Source of the DNA: Pseudomonas sp. MYb327
GTDB taxonomy: Bacteria; Pseudomonadota; Gammaproteobacteria; Pseudomonadales; Pseudomonadaceae
Direction of reading: 5' to 3'
Assembly: GCF_040438925.1 (NCBI RefSeq)
Contig: NZ_CP159258.1
Coordinates: 3,796,001 to 3,860,000, forward strand
DNA: 64,000 bases
The translations under genes and the position numbers were made by a program. Positions 1-8,279 of this stretch are shown here, one piece after another (the stretch's first letter is position 1; each line of letters begins with the position of its first letter). A model generated the notes under the pieces. It made no database searches, was not told where the DNA came from, and saw only the letters and a program-made list of their open reading frames with translations.

Positions 1-200
1 TCCACTTCGGCTTTGCCGTTGGGATCGACTTTGCCGTGCAACACCAGAAAGCGCTGCACTTCGGAAACATTGGCGTTTTTGGTGCTGACGAACGACAGCC
101 GCGAGGACTCGCCGTCCAGATACCAATCCGCCTGGGCCGACAGCGAAGCGCCAGCCAAGAGCAGGACGGTGAGGGTTTGGATGATGGACCGCTGGAACAT
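1..200 (-). CDS. YceI-like periplasmic protein, 5' part only
   Basis: This is the first 66 codons of a gene that runs off the left edge. The product begins MFQRSIIQTLTVLLLAGASL, a classic signal peptide ending at SAQA, followed by DWYLDGESSRLSFVSTKNAN. The 'W-L-D-x-x-S-S-L-x-F-x-S-T-K-N' opening is characteristic of the YceI lipocalin-like family of periplasmic isoprenoid-binding proteins. The ATG is at 200-198. Family assignment rests only on this N-terminal stretch; the barrel lies outside the window. Confidence 0.75.
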   Translation of the reverse strand, partial: MFQRSIIQTLTVLLLAGASLSAQADWYLDGESSRLSFVSTKNANVSEVQRFLVLHGKVDPNGKAEV

Positions 201-288
201 AGAGACTCGTTGGGGCAGATAAACCTGTGCTGAACCTTAACTGCCCTTCAGAACAATGCAAGCGGCCTGATCGTGTGCACCGAGCTTT

Positions 289-416
289 GTGGCGAGAGAG
301 CTTGCTCCCGCTGGAGTGCGAAGCGCTCCCGAAAACGGAGGTCCGAGTGTTTCAGGTTGACCGCATGCAACGGTTTTGCGGCTGCTGCGCAGAGCGGGAG
401 CAAGCTCCCTCGCCAC
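289..416. repeat. REP-type inverted repeat pair
   Basis: Two 24-nt arms (289-312 and 393-416) are inverted copies with one mismatch, carrying the core GAGCTTGCTCCCGC. They lie between the YceI-like gene and the IclR gene. The sequence class matches the REP/BIME elements common in fluorescent pseudomonads. Confidence 0.8.
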
Positions 417-438
417 TAAGAATCAGCCACTCACTGAA

Positions 439-1209
439 TTACGCCATTGCCTGCTGCACATCCCCAATGGTCGTGGCCAGGCTGTTGAGGTGCAGGCTCA
501 GCACCCGCTCCACCGGCGCCTGATCCATCGGCCAGTGCAGCGCCATGCTGCCGACCAGTCGGCCGTCGGTGCGGATCGGCAAGGCCACCGCGCGAATCAG
601 GAATGGCAAACGCACCGGGTATTCCCAGTAGCCTTCAGTGCGCTGGCCGAAACCTTGGTGCAACGCCTGTTCCGTGGTGTTGAACAGGGTTTCGTCATTG
701 AGCCGTTCACGACTGGCCAGACGCTCTACTTCTTGACTTTCCAGCTCACCGAGGCAGGCCCGGCCCATCGCCGAATGAAACAGGCTGGCGTGCTGACCGA
801 CGATCTGACAGTTGTTCGGATAACGCTTGCGCAGCACTGAAGGAATGGCACTTTCCATGACCTCGATCCGTTCACCGTCGAAGCACGACAGGTCGACCAC
901 CAACCCGGTGCGCTCGCTCAGCTCCAGCAACAGCGGCGCGGCGTTTTCCACCAGGCGCCGTTTGAAGCGCTGCTGGCTGTCGCCAAACAAGCGCTTGGCG
1001 CACAATCGGTAACGCCGGTCGCTCAAGCCGCGATAGATCCAGCCCTGCTCCTGCAAGGTCAGCAACATGCGCGACACCGTGGCTTTGGGCAGGCTGGTCA
1101 GGTAATGCAATTCCTCCAGACCCAGCGCCTGATGTTCGCCCAGCAATTCGACGATCGCCAGGGCACGCTCGACCGAACGTACGCTGCCGGTTTCTGCCTT
1201 GCTGTCCAT
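439..1209 (-). CDS. IclR-family transcriptional regulator
   Basis: A 256-aa IclR-family regulator. An N-terminal winged HTH (about residues 9-70, including SVERALAIVELLGEH and LPKATVSRMLLTLQEQGWI) precedes the IclR effector-binding domain (GRRIEV-like segment, 'SAMGRACLG', 'ALPIRTDGRLVGSMALHW'). I chose the ATG at 1209 because the reverse strand has an AGGGAG Shine-Dalgarno just before it; the longer upstream ORF would run through the terminator-like hairpin. The gene is last in a leftward cluster with the amidase, transporter and M20 hydrolase, so it probably controls them. A palindrome suited to an IclR dimer sits upstream of the first gene of the cluster. The effector is unknown, perhaps an N-acyl amino acid or amide. 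Confidence 0.88.
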   Translation of the reverse strand: MDSKAETGSVRSVERALAIVELLGEHQALGLEELHYLTSLPKATVSRMLLTLQEQGWIYRGLSDRRYRLCAKRLFGDSQQRFKRRLVENAAPLLLELSERTGLVVDLSCFDGERIEVMESAIPSVLRKRYPNNCQIVGQHASLFHSAMGRACLGELESQEVERLASRERLNDETLFNTTEQALHQGFGQRTEGYWEYPVRLPFLIRAVALPIRTDGRLVGSMALHWPMDQAPVERVLSLHLNSLATTIGDVQQAMA

Positions 1210-1256
1210 GTATTCGATCTCCCTGTGCCCGAAATGGATGACCGTCAAAGTACAGC

Positions 1257-1280
1257 AAAATGCGCGCCCGTCCGGCGCGC
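1257..1280 (-). terminator. Possible terminator after the amidase gene
   Basis: Read leftward, GCGCGCC pairs with GGCGCGC around a five-base loop, followed by ATTTTG. It begins directly after the amidase stop codon. The U tract is short, so termination may be partial, leaving some read-through to the IclR gene. Confidence 0.45.
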
Positions 1281-2723
1281 TCAAACATTTTGCAGACAGC
1301 CGGGCGGCCGGCGTTTGACCCATTGGGTCAATTGTTCATGGGCATAAGCCAGTTGCAACACCGCGCGATCCGCCTGGGCCGGACCAATGATTTGCAGGCC
1401 CATGGGCAGTCCCGCCGGGTTGAACCCCACCGGCACGTTCATGCTCGGCAGACCGGCCAGGGTCGGCCCGATGACCACTTCCATCCAGCGGTGATAGGTG
1501 TCCATGCTTTGCCCGCCGACGACGCGCGGCCAAGGGGTGTGTGCATCAAAAGGGAACACTTGGGCGGTCGGCAGCAGCAGGAAATCGTAACGCTCGAACA
1601 ACTCGCCCAAAGCGCGGTACCACTCGCTGCGGCTGAGCGAAGCCTGGTAGACATCCGCCGCCGTCAATCGCACCCCGCCCTCGATTTCCCATTGGGCTTC
1701 GGGTTTGAGTTGCTCGCGTTTTTTCGGATCGGCATACAACGCTCCGAGGCTGCCTTGCACAAGCCAGTGGCGATGCGTCAACCAGGTTTGCCAGAGGCGT
1801 TCCATGGAGAAATCCGGCTGACAGGCTTCGACCTTGCAGCCCAGTGCCGCGAAGTCCTGCAGCGCCGACTCGCACAGGCTCATCACGCCTGGGTCCATTG
1901 GCAGGTAACCGTTGTAGTCGCCCAGCCAGCCCACGCGGACCTCGCTGAAATCCTGCGTCAGCGACTGATGGAAAATCTCCGGGTCTTGAGTCAGCGACAG
2001 CGGCACGCGCGGGTCGTAACCGGCCTGGGTGCCGAGCAAGCGGGCGACATCGGTGACAGTGCGGCCCATCGGCCCTTCGGTGGCCAGTTGCTGGACGAAC
2101 ACCTCCGGCTGCGGTCCGTGAGGCACGCGGCCCTGGGACGGACGAAACCCGAACACGTTGTTGAATGCCGCCGGGTTGCGCAGCGAGCCCATCATGTCGC
2201 TGCCATCGGCCACCGGCAACATGCGCAACGCCAGCGCCACCGCCGCCCCGCCACTGCTGCCACCGGCGACCAAGGACGGATCGTAGGCATTGGTGGTGGT
2301 GCCGAACACGCTGTTGTAAGTCTGCGAACCGAGGCCGAATTCCGGCACGTTGCTCTTGCCGATGATGATCGCGCCGCACTCACGCACCCGCGCCACGCTG
2401 ATCGCGTCGTGCTGCGGCACTTGCTCGGCGAACAGCGGCGAGCCCATCGTCGTGCGTAAACCCGCGGTCGCGGCCAGGTCTTTCACCGCTTGCGGCATGC
2501 CGTGCATCCAGCCACGGGACTGGCCCTGGCCCAGTTGTCGGTCGCAGGCGTCGGCTTCGATCAGCAATTCTTCGGCCGGGCGCAGGGATACCAGCGCATT
2601 GACCTGCGGGTTGAAGCGTTCGATCTGCGCCAGATACGCCTGCATCACTTCGCGGCAGGACACCTTGCGCGCATGGATGGCCCGCGACAACGCATCGGCG
2701 TCCATTTCAACAATCGGATTCAT
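1281..2723 (-). CDS. Amidase (amidase-signature family)
   Basis: A 480-aa amidase-signature enzyme that hydrolyses an amide bond to a carboxylate and ammonia or an amine. The Ser-cisSer-Lys triad is visible: Lys81 in MPQAVKDLAA, the cis-Ser in GGSSGG (about residue 156) and the nucleophile in GSDMMGSLRNPA (about residue 180, the expected 24-residue spacing). The usual GTDTGGS context is altered to GSDMMGS, typical of a divergent subgroup. An in-frame TTG two codons upstream overlaps the transporter stop; ATG at 2723 is preferred. It is the third gene of the M20-transporter-amidase unit, which suggests a scheme of import and stepwise deamidation or deacylation of one substrate. The substrate cannot be named from sequence. 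Confidence 0.88.
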   Translation of the reverse strand: MNPIVEMDADALSRAIHARKVSCREVMQAYLAQIERFNPQVNALVSLRPAEELLIEADACDRQLGQGQSRGWMHGMPQAVKDLAATAGLRTTMGSPLFAEQVPQHDAISVARVRECGAIIIGKSNVPEFGLGSQTYNSVFGTTTNAYDPSLVAGGSSGGAAVALALRMLPVADGSDMMGSLRNPAAFNNVFGFRPSQGRVPHGPQPEVFVQQLATEGPMGRTVTDVARLLGTQAGYDPRVPLSLTQDPEIFHQSLTQDFSEVRVGWLGDYNGYLPMDPGVMSLCESALQDFAALGCKVEACQPDFSMERLWQTWLTHRHWLVQGSLGALYADPKKREQLKPEAQWEIEGGVRLTAADVYQASLSRSEWYRALGELFERYDFLLLPTAQVFPFDAHTPWPRVVGGQSMDTYHRWMEVVIGPTLAGLPSMNVPVGFNPAGLPMGLQIIGPAQADRAVLQLAYAHEQLTQWVKRRPPGCLQNV

Positions 2724-2725
2724 GC

Positions 2726-4036
2726 TCAAGGTTTCACCCCAAGGTTAAGTTCGACAGATCGCTTTGCCCGTGGTGCTTCCTGCATGCAGTAAGTGCCCAA
2801 TAACGTCAGCAGGCAAGCGAACAATACGTAGAACGATGGCGCCACCGGCGTGGCCAGAACCTTGCTCAGCCAGGTCACGATCAACGGGGCGAAACCGCCG
2901 AATACCATGACCGCCACGTTATAGGCCACCGACACGCCGGTAGAGCGCACTTCAATCGGAAACTGCTCGGCCAGCGCCGTCGGTGCGGGGCCAAAAAAGC
3001 CGCCAATCGAACTGCACAGCAGCAGTTGCATCACCAGCAAACGCTCGATAGACGGCGCTGCCGCGACCCACACATACAGCGGATAGACCATCAGGAAAAA
3101 CGCCAGGGTGAAGGCCATCAATACCGGCCGTCGGCCCAGGCGATCCGACAGCGCGCCCGACAACGGAATCACCACCGTCATCACCGCCACCGCGAGCATT
3201 TGCACCAGCAGCACCTGGTCCAGCGGCAGCCCCAGATTCTTGTGGGCGAAAGTCGGCATGTTGACCAGCACCACGTAGAACGACACGGTCGCGCCGCATG
3301 CCAGGCCCATCGACACCAGAATGGCGCGGCGATGTTCGCGGATCACTTGCAGCAGACCCGGGCTCTCGCCTTTGGCCTGTTTGCGCGCTTCAAGAAACTC
3401 TTCCGGCTCTTCCATGTGTTTGCGAATCCACAAGCCCACCGGGCCGATCAGCAAGCCGATCATGAACGGAATCCGCCAGCCCCAGCTGTCCAGCGCCTCG
3501 GGTGTCAGCAGGTGCGTAAACAGCGCCACCATCCCCGCCCCGGCAAACACCGCCAGGCACTGCCCGACCAGTTGCCACGAACCGTACAAACCCTTGCGAT
3601 GCGCCGGTGCACTTTCCACAAGAAATGCCGTGGCGCTGGCGTACTCGCCGCCCGTAGCGAAGCCCTGGAGCATGCGTGCAACCACGATCAACAACGGCGC
3701 GCCCATGCCGATGGCGGCGTAGTTCGGCGCAAAGGCAATCAGCGCGATGGACACGGTCATCAAGCGGATGATCATCTGCATCGCCGCTTTCCGGCCTTTT
3801 CGGTCCGAATACATGCCCAGCAAAATGCCGCCCACCGGGCGCATGAAGAAGCCGACGCCGAAGGTCGCCAAGGCCATCAGCAGTGACGCGTATTCGTCCT
3901 CGGACGGGAAAAATTGCCGGGCGATGATGCTCGCCAGAAAGCCGTAAACGATGAAGTCATACCATTCCAGCGCATTGCCGATAACGGCGGCGACCACTTG
4001 CCGGGTACGCGAAACGCCTGTGCTCGAAGTCTGCAT
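2726..4036 (-). CDS. MFS transporter, metabolite:H+ symporter (MHS) family
   Basis: An inner-membrane transporter of 436 aa with about 12 hydrophobic segments. MHS-type landmarks are 'NALEWYDFIVYGFLA' at the start of TM1, 'FMRPVGGILLGMYSDRKGRKAAM' in the TM2-3 loop, and 'GFATGGEYASATAFLVESAP' after TM4. These place it near ProP, KgtP and ShiA, carriers of small organic acids or zwitterions. The start at 4036 has a GGAGAG Shine-Dalgarno. Its stop lies next to the amidase start, so the two are translationally close. It likely imports the substrate of the flanking hydrolases. Confidence 0.9.
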   Translation of the reverse strand: MQTSSTGVSRTRQVVAAVIGNALEWYDFIVYGFLASIIARQFFPSEDEYASLLMALATFGVGFFMRPVGGILLGMYSDRKGRKAAMQMIIRLMTVSIALIAFAPNYAAIGMGAPLLIVVARMLQGFATGGEYASATAFLVESAPAHRKGLYGSWQLVGQCLAVFAGAGMVALFTHLLTPEALDSWGWRIPFMIGLLIGPVGLWIRKHMEEPEEFLEARKQAKGESPGLLQVIREHRRAILVSMGLACGATVSFYVVLVNMPTFAHKNLGLPLDQVLLVQMLAVAVMTVVIPLSGALSDRLGRRPVLMAFTLAFFLMVYPLYVWVAAAPSIERLLVMQLLLCSSIGGFFGPAPTALAEQFPIEVRSTGVSVAYNVAVMVFGGFAPLIVTWLSKVLATPVAPSFYVLFACLLTLLGTYCMQEAPRAKRSVELNLGVKP

Positions 4037-4117
4037 GGGCAACTCTCCAGAAACCTGTTGGGTAATGACGGGCACGACAGCGCGCGCCCGGTCCAGCGGC
4101 AGTAGAAAGTGAGGAGA

Positions 4118-5293
4118 TCAGGCCGGCTTGAGCCAGCTCTCGGTCAGCGCGCCCCAGTACGCCGCGCCGGTCAGGAGGATGTCGTCGTTGAAGTCATACG
4201 CGGGGTTGTGCACCATCGGCCGCGACACGCCGTTGCCGATGAACAGGTAAGCGCCGGGGCAGCGTTGCAGCATCCAGGCGAAGTCTTCGCTGCCCATCAG
4301 TTTTGGGGTGTTGCCGTCCACTGCGTCGGCGCCCACCAACTCGACGCCAACCTGTCGGGCGAACTCGGTTTCGGCGGCATGGTTGACCAGCACCGGGTAG
4401 GCCGGACGGTGCTCGATGCGCGACGTGCAACCGAAACTCTGGGCCTGGGATTCGATGATTGCGCGCACGCGGTCGAGGGTTTGCTCACGCACCTGAGCGT
4501 TCAATGCGCGCAGGCTAAGGCGCAGGATTGCCTGCTGCGGGATGACATTGGCCGCCTCCCCGGCCTGCAATGCACCGACCGTTACCACCGCGGCCTGCTG
4601 CGCATCGATGTTGCGCGCGACCACGGTTTGCAACGCCATGACCACGCTGGCCGCCGCCACCAGCGGATCGACCGCTAGATGCGGCATTGAACCGTGACCG
4701 CCGACGCCTTCGATGGTGACGGTGAGCAAATCCTGCGAAGCCATCATCGGCCCTTCGCGAAAGCCCAGGTGCCCGGCCGGCAGGCCCGGCATGTTATGCA
4801 TGCCGAACAACGCGTCGCAGGGAAAACGTTCGAGCAAGCCATCGGCGAGCATCGCTTCGGCGCCGCCCTGGCCCTCTTCGGCAGGCTGGAAAATCAAGGT
4901 CAGGGTGCCGTCGAACTGACGGGTCGCCGCCAGGTAACGCGCGGCCCCCAGCAACATGGTGGTGTGACCGTCGTGCCCACAGGCGTGCATGCAGCCCTGA
5001 TGCTGGCTGCTGTAAGCGGCGCCGGTATTTTCGATGATCGGCAGCGCGTCCATGTCCGCGCGTATCCCCAGTTTGCGCAGGCTGCTGCCGTTGCGCAGAA
5101 CGCCGACCACACCGGTCTTGCCGATGCCGGTGTGCACGTCGTAACCCCACGCTTTGAGGGATTTGGCCACCAGCGCCGAGGTGCGGTTTTCCTCGAAGCC
5201 GAGTTCCGGGTGGGCGTGGATGTCCTGGCGAGTGGCGTGCAGATCGCTGGCGACGTCGCTGAGCCAGGCGAGAATGTGCTGATGTCGGGTCAT
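4118..5293 (-). CDS. M20-family amidohydrolase (hippurate hydrolase-like)
   Basis: A 391-aa M20D metallohydrolase of the hippurate/IAA-amino acid hydrolase type, which cleaves N-acyl amino acids. Metal-binding motifs seen in order: 'RADMDALPI', 'MHACGHDGHTTMLLGAA', 'FQPAEEGQGGAEAML' with the catalytic Glu, and the C-terminal 'GSEDFAWML'. ATG at 5293 has a GAGGA ribosome site; the longer ORF is not needed. It is the first gene of the leftward cluster. The intergenic region behind it carries a 10-bp-arm palindrome (5424-5446) expected for an IclR dimer. Confidence 0.9.
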   Translation of the reverse strand: MTRHQHILAWLSDVASDLHATRQDIHAHPELGFEENRTSALVAKSLKAWGYDVHTGIGKTGVVGVLRNGSSLRKLGIRADMDALPIIENTGAAYSSQHQGCMHACGHDGHTTMLLGAARYLAATRQFDGTLTLIFQPAEEGQGGAEAMLADGLLERFPCDALFGMHNMPGLPAGHLGFREGPMMASQDLLTVTIEGVGGHGSMPHLAVDPLVAAASVVMALQTVVARNIDAQQAAVVTVGALQAGEAANVIPQQAILRLSLRALNAQVREQTLDRVRAIIESQAQSFGCTSRIEHRPAYPVLVNHAAETEFARQVGVELVGADAVDGNTPKLMGSEDFAWMLQRCPGAYLFIGNGVSRPMVHNPAYDFNDDILLTGAAYWGALTESWLKPA

Positions 5294-5423
5294 GACGATT
5301 GTCCTCGGGCCGGGTGAATTCCCGTTCTTTTTGTTTGTTGGTCTTTTGTGGAGAGCGCGACACATCAAGGCCAATCGCGCTCACCGCCAGATAACCGCGA
5401 GTCGCGCGCGAGGACAATCGAAT

Positions 5424-5446
5424 ATGGTTCCACGGTGTGGAACCAT
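5424..5446. promoter_or_regulatory. Candidate IclR-family operator
   Basis: A perfect inverted repeat: ATGGTTCCAC, three-base centre GGT, GTGGAACCAT. It lies about 130 bp upstream of the M20 gene start, the only long promoter region of the cluster. IclR-family regulators commonly bind short-spaced palindromes of this size, and an IclR gene closes this cluster. The pairing of site and protein is inference. Confidence 0.6.
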
Positions 5447-5492
5447 AGGGGCCGGCTTAAAGGAATGTCGACTGACACCCCGCAATCTCCTT

Positions 5493-5578
5493 TAGGAGCC
5501 GGCTTGCTGGCGATGGCGGTGTACCTATCAATATGGATGTCGACTGACACACGGCTATCGCCAGCAAGCTGGCTCCTA
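5493..5578. repeat. REP-type inverted repeat pair
   Basis: Arms 5493-5514 and 5557-5578 are inverted copies of TAGGAGCCGGCTTGCTGGCGAT with one mismatch. The right arm overlaps the last codons of the small membrane protein gene and supplies its TAG stop. A direct repeat ATGTCGACTGACAC occurs at 5465-5478 and 5537-5550, inside and just outside the element. Confidence 0.85.
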
Positions 5579-5905
5579 CAGGTCCGGGTTCAGGCGGCAG
5601 CCCTGGCGCTCGCCGATCCAAACGGCGCTATTACTGCGGCCCATGCCGCTGACGGTGATCCGCTTGCTGGCGCTGTCGTCGGTAAACCCACTGGCGGGCA
5701 ACCATTGCTTCACGTAGCCACGGCAATACTCGGCGTCGTTGTTCATCACATACCGGCACGAGCAATATTCCTTGGCGGTGTAGGCGCTGATGATGTCGGG
5801 GAACGCCCAAAGCGCCGAACGCTCGTGCCAGATCCAGCCGAGCAAGGCGATCAGCAGGATCAGCAACAGTGAGCGAATCGGTCGTCGCCTGATGAAACCG
5901 CTCAT
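5576..5905 (-). CDS. Small membrane-anchored protein of unknown function
   Basis: A 109-aa protein with an N-terminal basic segment, one transmembrane helix (about residues 12-28, SLLLILLIALLGWIW) and an external domain with paired cysteines (YCSCRYV, YCRGYVKQW, QGCRL). Its start overlaps the stop of the serine hydrolase gene (ATGA), so the two are co-translated and probably function together in the cell envelope. The stop codon lies within a REP arm. I do not recognise a named domain. Confidence 0.7.
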   Translation of the reverse strand: MSGFIRRRPIRSLLLILLIALLGWIWHERSALWAFPDIISAYTAKEYCSCRYVMNNDAEYCRGYVKQWLPASGFTDDSASKRITVSGMGRSNSAVWIGERQGCRLNPDL

Positions 5906-6996
5906 GGCTGCACCTTCCCGGCAAAGGCCCTGAGCGCGAGCTTGAGCAATTGGTTGTGCCGGTAGCTGCCGTCGCGATCATCGCCGTAGCGCACGATCAC
6001 CAGTTTTTCACTGGGGATCACATACATCGCCTGACCCCAATGACCCAGTGCCGCAAAGGTATCGACGGGCGCATCGGGCCAGGGTTGCGCGGCGCTATCT
6101 ACAGCACGATTGAGCCACCAGTGACCGCCGGGCACCGCATCATCCTGATGGGCACGATAGTGGGCGAAGGGTTCGCGATTGAAGGCAACCCAGTCTTTGG
6201 GCAGCAGTTGTTTATCGCCCCAGCGACCATCCCGCGCCATCAACAGACCGATGCGTGCCAGATCCCGAGCACTGAGGTAGGCATAGGACGAGGCGACGAA
6301 AGTCCCCGTGGCGTCGGTTTCCCAGGTCGCCCGGCGAATGCCCAGGGGTTCGAACAGCGCAGTCCACGGATAGTCCGCGTAGCGATCCTGCCCGACGAGG
6401 GTTTTCAGTGCGGCGGACAACAGATTGCTGTCACCGCTGGAATAGCGAAACGCCTGGCCTGGTGCAGCGTAGGTGTCGTGATCGGCAGTGAACGCGGCCA
6501 TGTCCGAGTGACCACGGGTGTAAAGCATGGCCACCACCGAGGATTTAAGCGGCGCGTATTCGTAGTCTTCCTGCCAGTGGAGACCGGAGGCCCAGTGCAG
6601 CAGGTCGGCCATGGTCATGTCGGCGTGTTTTTTCAGGGGCGGGTAGAATTTGGCCACTGGATCCTGAAGCTTGAACAAACCTTCGCCATACGCCACGCCG
6701 AGGACCGTAGCCATCAGGCTTTTGCTTATGGACCAGGTGAGGTGCGGGGTTTCAGCGGTGGTCGGCCCGGCATAGCGCTCGTAGATCAACCGACCATCGC
6801 GGATGACCAGCAAGGCGTCGGTGCGGATGCCTTGGCGGGTGGCGTCGTTGCGGGGTGGGAAGACGTAGCTTTCCAGAGCTTGAAGCGCTGGACCGGTGTC
6901 GACCGGGTCGGTTTGCCATTGTTCGGCAGGCCAGTTTTCGGCGTGGGCCGTGAGGCTGAGCAGTATCAGGAAAAACAGCGACAAGCCTCTGGCCAT
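5902..6996 (-). CDS. Serine hydrolase, beta-lactamase/penicillin-binding-like
   Basis: A 364-aa exported enzyme of the class C beta-lactamase/D,D-peptidase superfamily. It has a signal peptide ending TAHA, the nucleophile motif S-I-S-K (Ser89-Lys92) in TWSISKSLMAT, and a Tyr185-Ser-Ser in RYSSGDS matching the YxN/YSS position. Near the C terminus, 'ALGHWGQAMYVIPSEKLVIV' takes the place of the HxG/KTG strand. Esterases and amide hydrolases of this superfamily share the same motifs, so the substrate is open. It overlaps the downstream small membrane protein gene by four bases. Confidence 0.82.
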   Translation of the reverse strand: MARGLSLFFLILLSLTAHAENWPAEQWQTDPVDTGPALQALESYVFPPRNDATRQGIRTDALLVIRDGRLIYERYAGPTTAETPHLTWSISKSLMATVLGVAYGEGLFKLQDPVAKFYPPLKKHADMTMADLLHWASGLHWQEDYEYAPLKSSVVAMLYTRGHSDMAAFTADHDTYAAPGQAFRYSSGDSNLLSAALKTLVGQDRYADYPWTALFEPLGIRRATWETDATGTFVASSYAYLSARDLARIGLLMARDGRWGDKQLLPKDWVAFNREPFAHYRAHQDDAVPGGHWWLNRAVDSAAQPWPDAPVDTFAALGHWGQAMYVIPSEKLVIVRYGDDRDGSYRHNQLLKLALRAFAGKVQP

Positions 6997-7078
6997 GGTA
7001 GGAGCTCTTGGAAATAAACCTGCTGAGCCTAGCCGAGGTTGATGACAGTCCCGGGATCTGTGCTGTCAATGAGGCCGT

Positions 7079-7238
7079 CATCGCTGGCAAGCCAGCTCCT
7101 ACAGGATCTGCGTCGTACACAATATTTCATTCATCTAAAATCCCTGTAGGAGCTGGCTTGCCTGCTCCTACAGGATCTGCGTCGTACACAATATTTCATT
7201 CACCTAAAATCCCCGTAGGAGCTGGCTTGCCAGCGATG
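7079..7238. repeat. Clustered REP arms with a 69-bp tandem duplication
   Basis: Three REP arms lie between two leftward genes. Within them 7095-7162 is repeated at 7164-7231 (unit 69 bp) with two substitutions, each unit containing GGATCTGCGTCGTACACAAT followed by a REP arm. The open frame across it (7008-7280) is just the repeat read through and is not called as a gene. Confidence 0.85.
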
Positions 7239-7245
7239 AGGCCCG

Positions 7246-8124
7246 TCAGATCGCCGCCGATGCTTTGGCAAGACGCTTAGCTCGCGCCCCCGCCGCCAAA
7301 TCCATTACCGCCTGATCCCGTTGCCACATCGCGGCCCATTGCGGCGGGCCATCCGTCAATGCTTGATTGACGTCAGCCTTGAGCCCTTCGAACTGCGCGA
7401 ACAGCCCTCCAAGCAACACATGCCCGGCCGCATTATTCGGCGCCTGTCGGCTGGCCTCCGCACAACCCGCCAGTAACGCCAGCAAGCGCAATTGCAGGTT
7501 TTGCGGCCAGTCACTGTCCTGACCGACGCCATACAGCCACGCCGTCATGGCGCTCAACACATAGACATCTTCCAGGGTGCGGAACGGTTTGACGTACGCG
7601 TCCCAGCCATCCCCCGCGAGCAATTCGCACAGCGCGTTGTCCAGAAACAAGCGGCCATGGCTGATTTCCGGCATCAATGGCATCGCCGGAAGTTTTTCCA
7701 CGCGCACGCCCGCTTCACCGGGATAAACCACTGCCAGGCTCAGACGCGGATCGTCGCCGGGAGCCTCGCTGCGCGCCGCGATCAACAGCCAGTCGGCAGC
7801 ATCGCCAGCGGTGACGAAATCCTTGCGCCCGCTCAAGCGCAAATCGTGCAGACGGGTCTGCATGTCCGCCACGCGCAGGCTGCGTTGTTCCGTTGCGCAC
7901 AACGCGCCGAGGCTCAGCGGCGCGCTTGGCCACAGCATGCGCAAGGCGGCCTGATAGCCCACCAGAAACGCCAGTCCCGGCGTCGCCATCATCCGCGCGC
8001 CGGTCACCGCCAACTCAAACGGCGTGACCGAGCCCAAGTCGTGCAACAACGCCGCGAAGCCTTCGCCCAGGTCCGGGTTGGCGGGCAGGCGCTCGCGGCG
8101 ATTCAACAGGTTTTGCCAGGGCAT
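7246..8124 (-). CDS. Acyl-CoA dehydrogenase-like protein
   Basis: A 292-aa soluble protein. 'FELAVTGARMMATPGLAFLVGYQAALRML' and 'LSGRKDFVTAGDAADWLLIAARS' resemble the N-terminal helical region and the middle beta-domain (the S/GxKxFVT-A motif) of acyl-CoA dehydrogenases. At about 290 residues it is shorter than the usual 380-390, and the C-terminal helical domain is reduced. FAD binding or catalytic activity is therefore uncertain. The start at 8124 has a good AAGGAG site eight bases upstream. Confidence 0.6.
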   Translation of the reverse strand: MPWQNLLNRRERLPANPDLGEGFAALLHDLGSVTPFELAVTGARMMATPGLAFLVGYQAALRMLWPSAPLSLGALCATEQRSLRVADMQTRLHDLRLSGRKDFVTAGDAADWLLIAARSEAPGDDPRLSLAVVYPGEAGVRVEKLPAMPLMPEISHGRLFLDNALCELLAGDGWDAYVKPFRTLEDVYVLSAMTAWLYGVGQDSDWPQNLQLRLLALLAGCAEASRQAPNNAAGHVLLGGLFAQFEGLKADVNQALTDGPPQWAAMWQRDQAVMDLAAGARAKRLAKASAAI

Positions 8125-8279
8125 AAGAGGCTCCTTGTGGGCTGTCATATAAGCATCACCAAAGGTTCATGGCGATGACACCGGCGCTACATAGCCTGAC
8201 TTTGCACAACAAGGCTGGATAAAGAAAGTCGATCCGCTGTAACCCAAAGACGGGTGAGCAGCCCGCACGGAGATTCGCC

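Noticed and set aside
7008..7280. 90-aa frame with a 23-residue repeat
   Set aside because: It is the REP tandem duplication read through; no ribosome site and no protein character.
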